From: CAYOOP01 sp964405685
GTDB taxonomy: Bacteria; Pseudomonadota; Alphaproteobacteria; Rickettsiales; SXRF01
Reading direction: 5' to 3'
NCBI GenBank assembly: GCA_964405685.1
Contig: CAYOOP010000006.1
Location: 1 to 64,000, forward strand
DNA length: 64,000 nucleotides
In this document: positions 26,196-33,233 of the stretch, one piece after another
Layout: each line of letters begins with the position of its first letter
Numbering within the stretch: the first letter of the stretch is position 1
Notes under the pieces: generated by a model
Told to the model about the DNA's origin: nothing
The model's input: only the letters and a program-made list of their open reading frames with translations
The model's database searches: none
Position numbers and translations under genes: made by a program

Positions 26196-27271
26196 CCTTC
26201 AACACCTTCGGCCACTTGTTCCGTTTCACCACCTTCGGCGAAAGCCATGGGGAGGCGATCGGGTGCGTGGTGGATGGCGTGCCTTCGTTATTGCCGCTTT
26301 CGGAAGCGGACATTCAGCCGTATCTTGATGCGCGTAAGCCCGCGCAAAATAAATTCACGACCCAGCGCAAAGAGAGCGACACGGTGAAAATTCTCTCCGG
26401 AGTATTCGAAGGCAAAACCACCGGCGCGCCGATTGGGTTGTTGATCCAAAACGAAGACCAAAAGTCCAAAGATTACGACGAAATCAAAGACAAATTCCGC
26501 CCCGGACACGCGGACTACACCTACCACGCCAAATACGGCATCCGCGATTATCGCGGCGGCGGCCGCAGCAGCGCGCGCGAAACCGCGATGCGCGTGGCCG
26601 CGGGGGCGATTGCCAGGAAGATTTTAAACTCCTCCCCCCATAGGGGGGAGGGAATTCGTATTTATGCCTATATGGTACAAATGGGCGAGCATAAAATTTC
26701 GCAATTTGATGCGAAAGAAATCGGCAATAACCCCTTCTGGTGCCCGGATGCAAACGTCGCCGCGCAATGGGCAGACTATTTAGATGGCATTCGTAAAAAC
26801 GGTTCCTCCGTCGGCGCGATCATCGAAGTCGTTGCCGAAGGCGTGCCTGTGGGTTTAGGCGCGCCCGTGTATAAAAAACTCGATGCCGATTTAGCCGCTG
26901 CGTTCATGAGCATCAACGCCGTCAAAGGTGTCGAAATCGGCGCAGGCTTCGCAGCCGCAACCTTAACCGGCGAACAAAATGCCGACCGCATGCGCAATGA
27001 AAACGGCAAAGTCAGCTTTCTAACTAATTATGCGGGCGGTATTTTAGGTGGCATCTCCACCGGCCAACCCATCGTTGCACGCTTTGCGGTCAAACCCACA
27101 AGCTCCATTTTACAACCCGTCGAAACGGTGGACGTGCACGGCAATAACACTACCATCCAAACCAAAGGCCGCCACGATCCGTGCGTCGGCATCCGTGCGG
27201 TTCCCGTGGCTGAGGCGATGATGGCATGCGTACTCGCCGACCATTATTTAATGGCAAAGGCCTATGCGTAA
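26192..27271 (+). CDS. aroC: Chorismate synthase
   Basis: A 359-residue FMN-dependent chorismate synthase, last step of the shikimate pathway, feeding trpE (43008) among others. Signatures: GHLFRFTTFGESHG at the N-terminus, GGGRSSARETAMRVAAGA in the middle, and GRHDPCVGIRAVPVAEAM at the end. At about residues 145-154 a short insert, SSPHRGEG, is encoded by a palindromic G/C-rich repeat between GAIARKIL and IRIYAYMVQMG, blocks that are normally nearly adjacent. The frame is kept. It overlaps serS by four bases and the asmA-like gene by eight. Confidence 0.96.
   Translation: MTFNTFGHLFRFTTFGESHGEAIGCVVDGVPSLLPLSEADIQPYLDARKPAQNKFTTQRKESDTVKILSGVFEGKTTGAPIGLLIQNEDQKSKDYDEIKDKFRPGHADYTYHAKYGIRDYRGGGRSSARETAMRVAAGAIARKILNSSPHRGEGIRIYAYMVQMGEHKISQFDAKEIGNNPFWCPDANVAAQWADYLDGIRKNGSSVGAIIEVVAEGVPVGLGAPVYKKLDADLAAAFMSINAVKGVEIGAGFAAATLTGEQNADRMRNENGKVSFLTNYAGGILGGISTGQPIVARFAVKPTSSILQPVETVDVHGNNTTIQTKGRHDPCVGIRAVPVAEAMMACVLADHYLMAKAYA
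26626..26652. repeat. Family C palindrome inside aroC
   Basis: CTCCTCCCCCCATAGGGGGGAGG is a perfect short hairpin sequence inside aroC, encoding about SSPHRGEG without breaking the frame. Confidence 0.85.
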
Positions 27272-29510
27272 GTTTATCAAAATCGCCATTGCAGCACTCG
27301 TACTGATCATCGGCGCGTTACTCGTTGCGCCGTTTTTGATTCCGATGGATGTGTATAAGAAAGAGGCGACGGATCGTCTCACGCTGATGCTCGGACGTAA
27401 GGTAGAAATCGGTGGTGCGCTGCGCCTCAAACTTTTCCCTAATGTAGCGATCGAAGTGCACGAAGTGAAAATCGGCAACCCGCCGGGCTTTTCCGCGCAG
27501 CCGTTTGCAATGGTGGGCACGTTTGCGATGGATGTGCCGCTGAATGCGCTGCTCAATAAGCAAATCATCATCACCAGCCTGAAACTCAAAAAACCGGTCG
27601 TGCGGTTGGAGGTGAACAAGCAAGGCAAGAACAATTGGCAGATTGAGATTCAAACACCCAAAACCGCGTCATTGCGAGGAGGCGAGGCCGACGCGGCAAT
27701 CCAGTCTTGGGCTTGCACTCTGGATTGCTTCGCTGCGCTCGCAATGACGAAAGAAGAAGTATCATTTGAACTAATTTCTTCAGCGCACGCTGCAAATACC
27801 AAACTCAATCAGCAATCGCTCGCACTCAAACACGTCGAAATTTCAGATGGCTCGGCAACACTCAGTAATGCCGTAACGGGCATCAATCAGACAATTACGG
27901 ACGTGAATATTACCGCCAAAGCTGACACATTCTCCAAACCCGTGCACGCCAAAGGAAGCATGGTATGGAACGGTGAGAAGGTGAGCATCGAGCAAAACGC
28001 AGCATCGCTACGCGCGCTGGTCGATGGCGATGAAACTGCTGTGCAAACCAAAATCGACAGCAATCATTTGAAACTGACATTCAATGGCACGACCTCTGCA
28101 AACAGCGTCAAAGGCAAGCTGGAAGTGGGTTCGCCGTCACTAGTCAAAACCGCAAAATGGCTGCAAAATAAAATGACGTGGAGTAAAACCGCGTTGAAAA
28201 CCGCACTGCGCGGAGATTTGACCTATAGCAAAGCCGCGAATGGTTTCAAACTTGAGAACACTGAAATTGCCGTGGATGACATTCGCTTGAAGGGTAACAT
28301 CAACATTTCCCTCGCCGGCGCAAAGCCGATGGTGGTTGCGGATTTGCAAGGCGAGGCGTTGGATTTGAGCCCGTACACGGCTGAAAATTCCCGCCCCCGC
28401 AGGGGGTGGGGTGGGGTGGGGGCAGACCTGAATAGTGCTAATATTTATACCTCGCAAGCCAGTCCCACTCCTAACCTCCCCCTTGCAGAGGGAGGAATAA
28501 GTGGTTGGTTCATCTCCGAAGCCTACGCGAGCGCCCCATGGACCCAAACGCCGATTGATTGGAAGGGGCTGCGCGCATTCGATGCGGATGTGAAATTGAA
28601 AGCAGCCAGTTTGCGTCTTGCGCCGTGGGATTTCAAAAATGTGAATCTGCGCGCAAATGTGCAATCCGGCCAGATGGCGCTTAATATCGCTAGTCTCGAA
28701 ACCTTTGGTGGTGCAATTACGGGTGTCGTCAAACTCAACGGGGCAGGGGATCGCGCGGGGTTTGGGGTGAATTTAAAAGGCTCCGGCGTACAGGTGGAAC
28801 CACTGCTCAAAGCAGTTGCGAAGAATGATAAAATTACCGGCACGGCACAATTCACTGTGGATGTTGATGCCACTGGCGCGAGCCAAGCGCAGATGATGCA
28901 AAATCTAGATGGCAACGGAACGATTAGTATACGCGATGGGATGGTCAAGGGCGTGAACCTCGCGCAAATGGCGCGCAATATTCGCAGTGCCTTCGGCGCG
29001 GCGGCATCGGGTGCCAAGGACTCTAGCACGAACACGGATTTCACCGAACTCGGCGGCAGCTACACGATTAAATCCGGCATCGTTTCCAATCAAGATTTGG
29101 CGATGAAATCGCCGTATATTCGCCTCTCCGGCAAAGGCCAGGTGAACTTGCCTGCATATACGATCAACTACCGCATGGTGCCTGAACTAGTCGACACCGG
29201 CAAAGGCCAAGGCGGCAAAGACAAAGAAGGTATCGCGGTTCCAATCGTCATCATAGGCCCGCTCGACAACCCGAGCTTCACACCCGACCTCGCAAGCATC
29301 GTGCAAGACACGCTCAAAAACCCCGAAAAGCTGAAAGAAAACATCGCCACCGTAAAAGACGCCATCAAAAATAACAAAGGCGACATCAAGCAGCAATTGA
29401 AAGACACGAAGCAATTGCTGAAGGGTGGAGATATTGGTGGGTTGCTGGGCGGGTTTGGTAAGAAGCAGGAACCTGCTCCGGCGTCTGCTACACCCGCACC
29501 TACACAATAA
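27264..29510 (+). CDS. AsmA family protein
   Basis: A 748-residue AsmA-like protein: one N-terminal membrane anchor (about 5-25, IAIAALVLIIGALLVAPFL) and a long periplasmic beta-rich body, as in the AsmA/TamB-like bridge proteins linked to outer-membrane lipid homeostasis. The C-terminal AsmA block is clear (GNGTISIRDGMVKGVNLAQM near 550). Two in-frame stretches come from palindromic repeats: residues 135-162 (SLRGGEADAAIQSW and on) and about 375-413 (RPRRGWGGVGAD...PNLPLAEGG). Neither looks like AsmA sequence. It overlaps the aroC end by eight bases and is probably the last gene of the tatB operon. Confidence 0.85.
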   Translation: MRKFIKIAIAALVLIIGALLVAPFLIPMDVYKKEATDRLTLMLGRKVEIGGALRLKLFPNVAIEVHEVKIGNPPGFSAQPFAMVGTFAMDVPLNALLNKQIIITSLKLKKPVVRLEVNKQGKNNWQIEIQTPKTASLRGGEADAAIQSWACTLDCFAALAMTKEEVSFELISSAHAANTKLNQQSLALKHVEISDGSATLSNAVTGINQTITDVNITAKADTFSKPVHAKGSMVWNGEKVSIEQNAASLRALVDGDETAVQTKIDSNHLKLTFNGTTSANSVKGKLEVGSPSLVKTAKWLQNKMTWSKTALKTALRGDLTYSKAANGFKLENTEIAVDDIRLKGNINISLAGAKPMVVADLQGEALDLSPYTAENSRPRRGWGGVGADLNSANIYTSQASPTPNLPLAEGGISGWFISEAYASAPWTQTPIDWKGLRAFDADVKLKAASLRLAPWDFKNVNLRANVQSGQMALNIASLETFGGAITGVVKLNGAGDRAGFGVNLKGSGVQVEPLLKAVAKNDKITGTAQFTVDVDATGASQAQMMQNLDGNGTISIRDGMVKGVNLAQMARNIRSAFGAAASGAKDSSTNTDFTELGGSYTIKSGIVSNQDLAMKSPYIRLSGKGQVNLPAYTINYRMVPELVDTGKGQGGKDKEGIAVPIVIIGPLDNPSFTPDLASIVQDTLKNPEKLKENIATVKDAIKNNKGDIKQQLKDTKQLLKGGDIGGLLGGFGKKQEPAPASATPAPTQ
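27667..27749. repeat. Family B palindrome inside the asmA-like gene
   Basis: CGTCATTGCGAGGAGGCGAG...GCTCGCAATGACG, an inverted repeat read in frame within the asmA-like gene. Its first 66 bases differ at two positions from the intergenic copy at 61899-61988. Confidence 0.9.
28388..28500. repeat. Pair of family C palindromes inside the asmA-like gene
   Basis: CCCGCCCCCGCAGGGGGTGG and, about 70 bases on, CCTCCCCCTTGCAGAGGGAGG flank a unique spacer. Together they add about 38 residues to the encoded protein. Confidence 0.8.
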
Positions 29511-29511
29511 T

Positions 29512-29618
29512 CGTCATTCCCGCGTATGCGGGAATCCAGCGTCAGCTACCCAAGCGGACAAAAACCCTTTTGCGGCATAGACATGTCTTGCTGGATTCCC
29601 CTTTTCAGGGGAATGACA
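29512..29618. repeat. Intergenic family A repeat
   Basis: CGTCATTCCCGCGTATGCGG...CCTTTTCAGGGGAATGAC, starting two bases after the asmA-like stop. It could act as the operon's transcript end by forming a long hairpin. Confidence 0.8.
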
Positions 29619-29707
29619 ATGCATAATAAAACCCCTTGCCACCGCCGGTTCTTTCTGGCATAAAGCCGCCTCCTTTCTTTTTATTCAACAGCTTAAGTGA
29701 GTACCCT

Positions 29708-31792
29708 ATGTCTATGAACGATCCTTTATTGTGGATTATCTTGTGCGGCCTGGCTTCCGTGGTGTACGGAATTTTGGCGGCACGTTCGATTATGAAAGAG
29801 CCAACCGGCACGGAGCGAATGGTCAACATCGCTGCGGCCATTCAAGAAGGCGCGAAAGCCTATTTGAACCGTCAATACCGTACCATTGGCTTTGTGGGCG
29901 TGGTGATTGGTGCATTGCTCGCCTGGAAATTGGGCACGCAAGTGGGCATCGGCTTCGTGATTGGTGCGGTGCTTTCGGGCGTTGCCGGCTACATCGGCAT
30001 GAATATTTCGGTGCGCGCGAACGTGCGTACCGCAGAAGCGGCACGCTCCGGCCTGCAAAAAGCTCTCACCATCGCCTTCAAATCCGGCGCGGTGACGGGG
30101 ATGCTCGTGGTCGGCCTCGGCCTCCTTGGCATTACGGTTTATTATGCGTTCCTGCTGAACCAAGGTACGGAAGTGCGCAGAATTATCGAAGCGCTGGTTG
30201 CGCTTTCCTTCGGTGCTTCCCTCATCTCTATCTTCGCGCGGCTTGGCGGCGGCATCTTCACCAAAGGTGCGGACGTTGGTGCGGATTTGGTGGGCAAGGT
30301 GGAAGCGAATATCCCAGAGGATGATCCAAGAAACCCAGCCGTTATCGCAGACAACGTTGGCGACAACGTGGGCGACTGCGCAGGCATGGCCGCGGATTTA
30401 TTCGAGACCTATGTGGTGACGATCGTTGCAACGATGTTGCTCGCCGCCATCTATTTCACCGGCACCGAACAATCGACCATGATGCTCTATCCGCTCGCTA
30501 TCGGCGGCGCGTGCATCATCACCTCGGTGATTGGTACGTTCTTCGTGAAACTCGGCAAAAGCGGCAACATCATGCAAGCGCTTTATAAGGGCTTGATTGT
30601 TGCGGCTGTGCTTTCGGCGGGTGTCATTTGCGTGATCACGCAAAAACTCATCGGCTTTGATACCAGCTTCACTGTTGGCATGAGCGAGTTCACCGGCAAA
30701 GACCTGTTCTATTGCGCGATTTTAGGACTCGTCATCACCGGCCTTATCGTGTGGATCACCGAGTATTATACCTCCACCAAGTTCCGCCCTGTGCGTAGCG
30801 TTGCCCAAGCATCCACCACCGGGCACGGCACGAACGTGATTCAAGGCTTAGCTGTTTCCATGGAAGCGTGCGGCTTGCCTGCACTTGTCATCTGTGGCGG
30901 CATTATCACGGCGTATCTGCTCTGTGGCCTGTTTGGTATTGCGGTTGCCGCAACCACCATGCTGGCGCTCGCGGGTATTGTGGTAGCGCTTGATGCTTAC
31001 GGACCAGTTACCGACAACGCCGGTGGTATTGCCGAAATGGCGGAACTGCCGAAAGATGTTCGCGTGACGACTGACGCACTCGATGCGGTGGGTAACACCA
31101 CCAAAGCGGTGACGAAGGGTTACGCAATCGCCTCTGCGGCGTTGGCATCCCTCGTGTTGTTCGCGGCATATACCGAAGACCTGAAGCACTATTTCCCGCA
31201 CCTCAACGTGCAGTTCGTGCTCTCTGACCCTTATGTGGTTGTTGGCCTGTTCATCGGCGGCTTGCTGCCGTATATGTTCGGTGCCATGGGCATGATGGCC
31301 GTGGGTCGTGCGGCAGGTGCTGTGGTCGTGGAAGTACGCCGTCAGTTCAAGGAAATCCCAGGCATTATGGCGGGCACTGCAAAGCCGGACTACGGCCGCG
31401 CGGTCGACATGCTCACCAAAGCTGCGATTAAGGAGATGATCATTCCAAGCCTGCTGCCTGTGCTTGCACCGGTTGCGGTTTATTTCGTCATCAACGCAAT
31501 CGCCGGCCAGGAATCCGCATTCGCTGCACTCGGCGCCATGCTCCTTGGCATCATCGTCACCGGCCTCTTCGTGGCGATTTCCATGACTTCCGGCGGCGGC
31601 GCATGGGACAATGCGAAAAAGTACATCGAAGAAGGCAACCATGGCGGCAAAGGTTCGGATGCTCACAAAGCAGCCGTCACCGGCGACACGGTGGGTGATC
31701 CATACAAAGATACGGCTGGCCCAGCCGTCAACCCCATGATCAAAATCGCAAATATTGTAGCGATTTTGCTCCTTGCTCTTCTAGCTCACTAA
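29708..31792 (+). CDS. hppA: Membrane proton-pumping pyrophosphatase
   Basis: A 694-residue H+-translocating pyrophosphatase with about 16 membrane helices, which uses PPi hydrolysis to pump protons. The catalytic loop DVGADLVGKVEANIPEDDP and the DNVGDNVGDCAGMAADLFE acidic motif are present, as is the late DTVGDPYKDTAGPA motif. The residue that sets potassium dependence is Lys in GNTTKAVTKG, so this is predicted to be the K+-independent type. I start at 29708 (MSMNDPLLW); an upstream in-frame Met at 29636 would add an unlikely Pro-rich leader. A repeat and a strong terminator follow. Confidence 0.97.
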   Translation: MSMNDPLLWIILCGLASVVYGILAARSIMKEPTGTERMVNIAAAIQEGAKAYLNRQYRTIGFVGVVIGALLAWKLGTQVGIGFVIGAVLSGVAGYIGMNISVRANVRTAEAARSGLQKALTIAFKSGAVTGMLVVGLGLLGITVYYAFLLNQGTEVRRIIEALVALSFGASLISIFARLGGGIFTKGADVGADLVGKVEANIPEDDPRNPAVIADNVGDNVGDCAGMAADLFETYVVTIVATMLLAAIYFTGTEQSTMMLYPLAIGGACIITSVIGTFFVKLGKSGNIMQALYKGLIVAAVLSAGVICVITQKLIGFDTSFTVGMSEFTGKDLFYCAILGLVITGLIVWITEYYTSTKFRPVRSVAQASTTGHGTNVIQGLAVSMEACGLPALVICGGIITAYLLCGLFGIAVAATTMLALAGIVVALDAYGPVTDNAGGIAEMAELPKDVRVTTDALDAVGNTTKAVTKGYAIASAALASLVLFAAYTEDLKHYFPHLNVQFVLSDPYVVVGLFIGGLLPYMFGAMGMMAVGRAAGAVVVEVRRQFKEIPGIMAGTAKPDYGRAVDMLTKAAIKEMIIPSLLPVLAPVAVYFVINAIAGQESAFAALGAMLLGIIVTGLFVAISMTSGGGAWDNAKKYIEEGNHGGKGSDAHKAAVTGDTVGDPYKDTAGPAVNPMIKIANIVAILLLALLAH

Positions 31793-31794
31793 GG

Positions 31795-31852
31795 TCTGTC
31801 ACCCCGCGCTTGTCGCGGGGTCCGGATCCCGCCATGCGGCGGGATGACAAGT
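31795..31852. repeat. Intergenic family A repeat after hppA
   Basis: CTGTCACCCCGCGCTTGTCG CGGGG and CCCGCCATGCGGCGGGATGACAAG form two hairpins directly after the hppA stop, before the terminator at 31859. Confidence 0.75.
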
Positions 31853-31858
31853 AAAACA

Positions 31859-31886
31859 AAAGGGCGGTCTTCGGACCGCCCTTTTT
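31859..31886 (+). terminator. Rho-independent terminator after hppA
   Basis: AGGGCGGTC-TTCG-GACCGCCCT is a perfect nine-base stem with a stable TTCG loop, followed by TTTTT. It ends hppA transcription. Confidence 0.92.
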
Positions 31887-31923
31887 CTATACAAAAACCC
31901 CGAGCTTTCGCCCATGGGTCAAT

Positions 31924-31963
31924 AATGTCATCTATTGACATTTCAGTGCTGGCAGCATAGAAT
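31924..31963 (+). promoter_or_regulatory. Promoter with overlapping operator palindrome for the toxin-antitoxin pair
   Basis: TTGACA (31935-31940) and TAGAAT (31958-31963) have an ideal 17-base spacer. The -35 box is the right arm of the inverted repeat AATGTCA-TCTAT-TGACATT (31924-31942). A DNA-binding antitoxin sitting there would block the promoter, which fits autoregulation by the ParD-like product. Confidence 0.75.
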
Positions 31964-31986
31964 AGAGGTCACTAAGGGGGATGCTT

Positions 31987-32265
31987 ATGACCAGTAGCTT
32001 ACACGTCAGTCTGCCCGATGAGATGCGGGAATTTGTGGATTATCGTACGAATAACGAAAAGCGTTTTTCAACGCCGAGCGAATATGTCCGGGCGCTGATT
32101 AGGGACGATATGGAAAAAGAGCTGGAAGAACGCTACGTGCATCAGGAGCTACTCAAATCCATGGCCGATATTGAGGCCGGTAGGCTGATGCCTGCGAAGG
32201 CTGTGAAGGGGCATATGGATAGCGTATTTAAAGCGCTTGCCGCTGACCCGACGCTTAGCGCGTGA
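31987..32265 (+). CDS. ParD/CopG-like antitoxin
   Basis: A 92-residue ribbon-helix-helix antitoxin: TSSLHVSLPDEMREFVDYR forms the DNA-binding strand and helix, then STPSEYVRALIRDDM. The C-terminal half should bind and block the toxin. I use the second Met (31987), six bases after AAGGGGG; the first Met at 31981 abuts that site. The stop overlaps the toxin GTG (GTGA). The palindrome over the promoter suggests repression by the antitoxin or the complex. Confidence 0.88.
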   Translation: MTSSLHVSLPDEMREFVDYRTNNEKRFSTPSEYVRALIRDDMEKELEERYVHQELLKSMADIEAGRLMPAKAVKGHMDSVFKALAADPTLSA

Positions 32266-32672
32266 CAACATATTATCTCACACCAACGGCGCTTGCCCAC
32301 GTCGAGAAAATTATTCGTGACACTGCCCGCAAGTGGGGGGTGGCGCAAGCCAGGGCGTATGCCGCAGCGCTGGAAAAAGGGTTCGAGGAGATTGCCAGAA
32401 AACGCGAATCCATCATCACGAATTTTCGCGCTGACATGGCCAAGGATACGAAGTTTGCACTTCACCTGGTAGAGCACCACTATGTGGTCTTTCAACCCCA
32501 CGGCAAAAATGACGTGATTATTGCTGCCGTGCTGCACGAGAAGATGAACATTCCCGTTCATCTCAAAACGCTGAATAATACCAAAGCAACTAAGTTTCAT
32601 GACATTTATCACCGTCATTCCGTCGCAAGACGGAATCCAGTAAGCGGCGTCTGCCGCGTAGAAAGATCATAA
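32262..32672 (+). CDS. ParE/RelE-like toxin with repeat-derived tail
   Basis: A 136-residue RelE/ParE-superfamily toxin starting at GTG. Core features: TYYLTPTALAHVEKIIRDT, RKWGVAQARAYAAALEKGF and the C-terminal strand pattern HHYVVFQPHGKNDVIIAAVLHEKMNIPVHL, which normally ends the family at about 100 residues. The further ~35 residues include RHSVARRNPVSGVCRVERS, encoded by the left arm of the palindromic repeat at 32612. The original stop seems to have been lost or displaced by the repeat. Whether the toxin is active is unknown. ParE types act on gyrase; RelE types cut mRNA; the sequence favours ParE. Confidence 0.83.
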   Translation: MTTYYLTPTALAHVEKIIRDTARKWGVAQARAYAAALEKGFEEIARKRESIITNFRADMAKDTKFALHLVEHHYVVFQPHGKNDVIIAAVLHEKMNIPVHLKTLNNTKATKFHDIYHRHSVARRNPVSGVCRVERS

Positions 32673-32756
32673 CGCTGCTTGCCGCAGCTACTGGATTCCG
32701 TGTCTGTTCCTTGAGCATCCTTGCAAGCAAGGCCGCTCAAGGGCACGGAATGACGA
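32612..32756. repeat. Long family A repeat overlapping the toxin 3' end
   Basis: CGTCATTCCGTCGCAAGACG GAATCC at the left and GGCACGGAATGACG at the right form the outer inverted repeat, with inner hairpins (GCGGCGTCTGCCGC; CTTGAGC...GCTCAAG). The left ~60 bases are translated as the toxin tail. Confidence 0.8.
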
Positions 32757-32790
32757 TGTCATGTTATTTCGTTGCTTTGGTATAAGGCAT

Positions 32791-32825
32791 AAAAAACCCC
32801 GAGCTTTCGCTCAGGGTCCTTTTTT
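32791..32825 (-). terminator. Bidirectional terminator after rpsU
   Basis: A run of A, then ACCC-C-GAGC-TTTC-GCTC-A-GGGT, then CCTTTTTT. Read on the - strand it ends in a U run and closes the rpsU transcript; it can serve the + strand too. A partial copy of the same hairpin lies at about 31895-31918. Confidence 0.85.
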
Positions 32826-32842
32826 CTCAATTGCCGTAGCAA

Positions 32843-33046
32843 CTAATCGTTTTTATCAGAATTCCTACGGGCCAATTTGCGGGCGCGGCGGACGGATTCG
32901 GAGGCTTCGCGCACGCGCTTTTCTGAAGGCTTTTCGTAGTGCTTGCGCATTTTCATTTCGCGGAACAGGCCTTCACGCTGCATCTTTTTCTTGAGCACGC
33001 GGAGCGCTTGTTCGATGTTGTTATCACGAACGAGAACTTCAACCAT
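32843..33046 (-). CDS. rpsU: 30S ribosomal protein S21
   Basis: A 67-residue S21 starting MVEVLVRDNNIEQALRVLKK, strongly basic, with the usual REMKMRKHYEKPSEKR segment. S21 helps initiation-complex formation on the small subunit. The start is set by a perfect AAGGAGGT nine bases upstream; an in-frame Met ten codons earlier is not needed. It stands alone, with its own terminator. Confidence 0.96.
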   Translation of the reverse strand: MVEVLVRDNNIEQALRVLKKKMQREGLFREMKMRKHYEKPSEKRVREASESVRRARKLARRNSDKND

Positions 33047-33233
33047 TAAAACGTACCTCCTTCCGAAACTCCCCAAGTGTGCTTGGGGGCCAAAACGTTA
33101 AGGGACGGGTATTCTAACATCGCATCTCCCCCTATGTCAAAAGCTAAAATGCTGCATTTGGGCTATTTTGTGCCTTTTATGCACGTTTTTTAGAGGCACA
33201 CGTGGATATTTTCTGATATCCTAGCCCTCTCTT

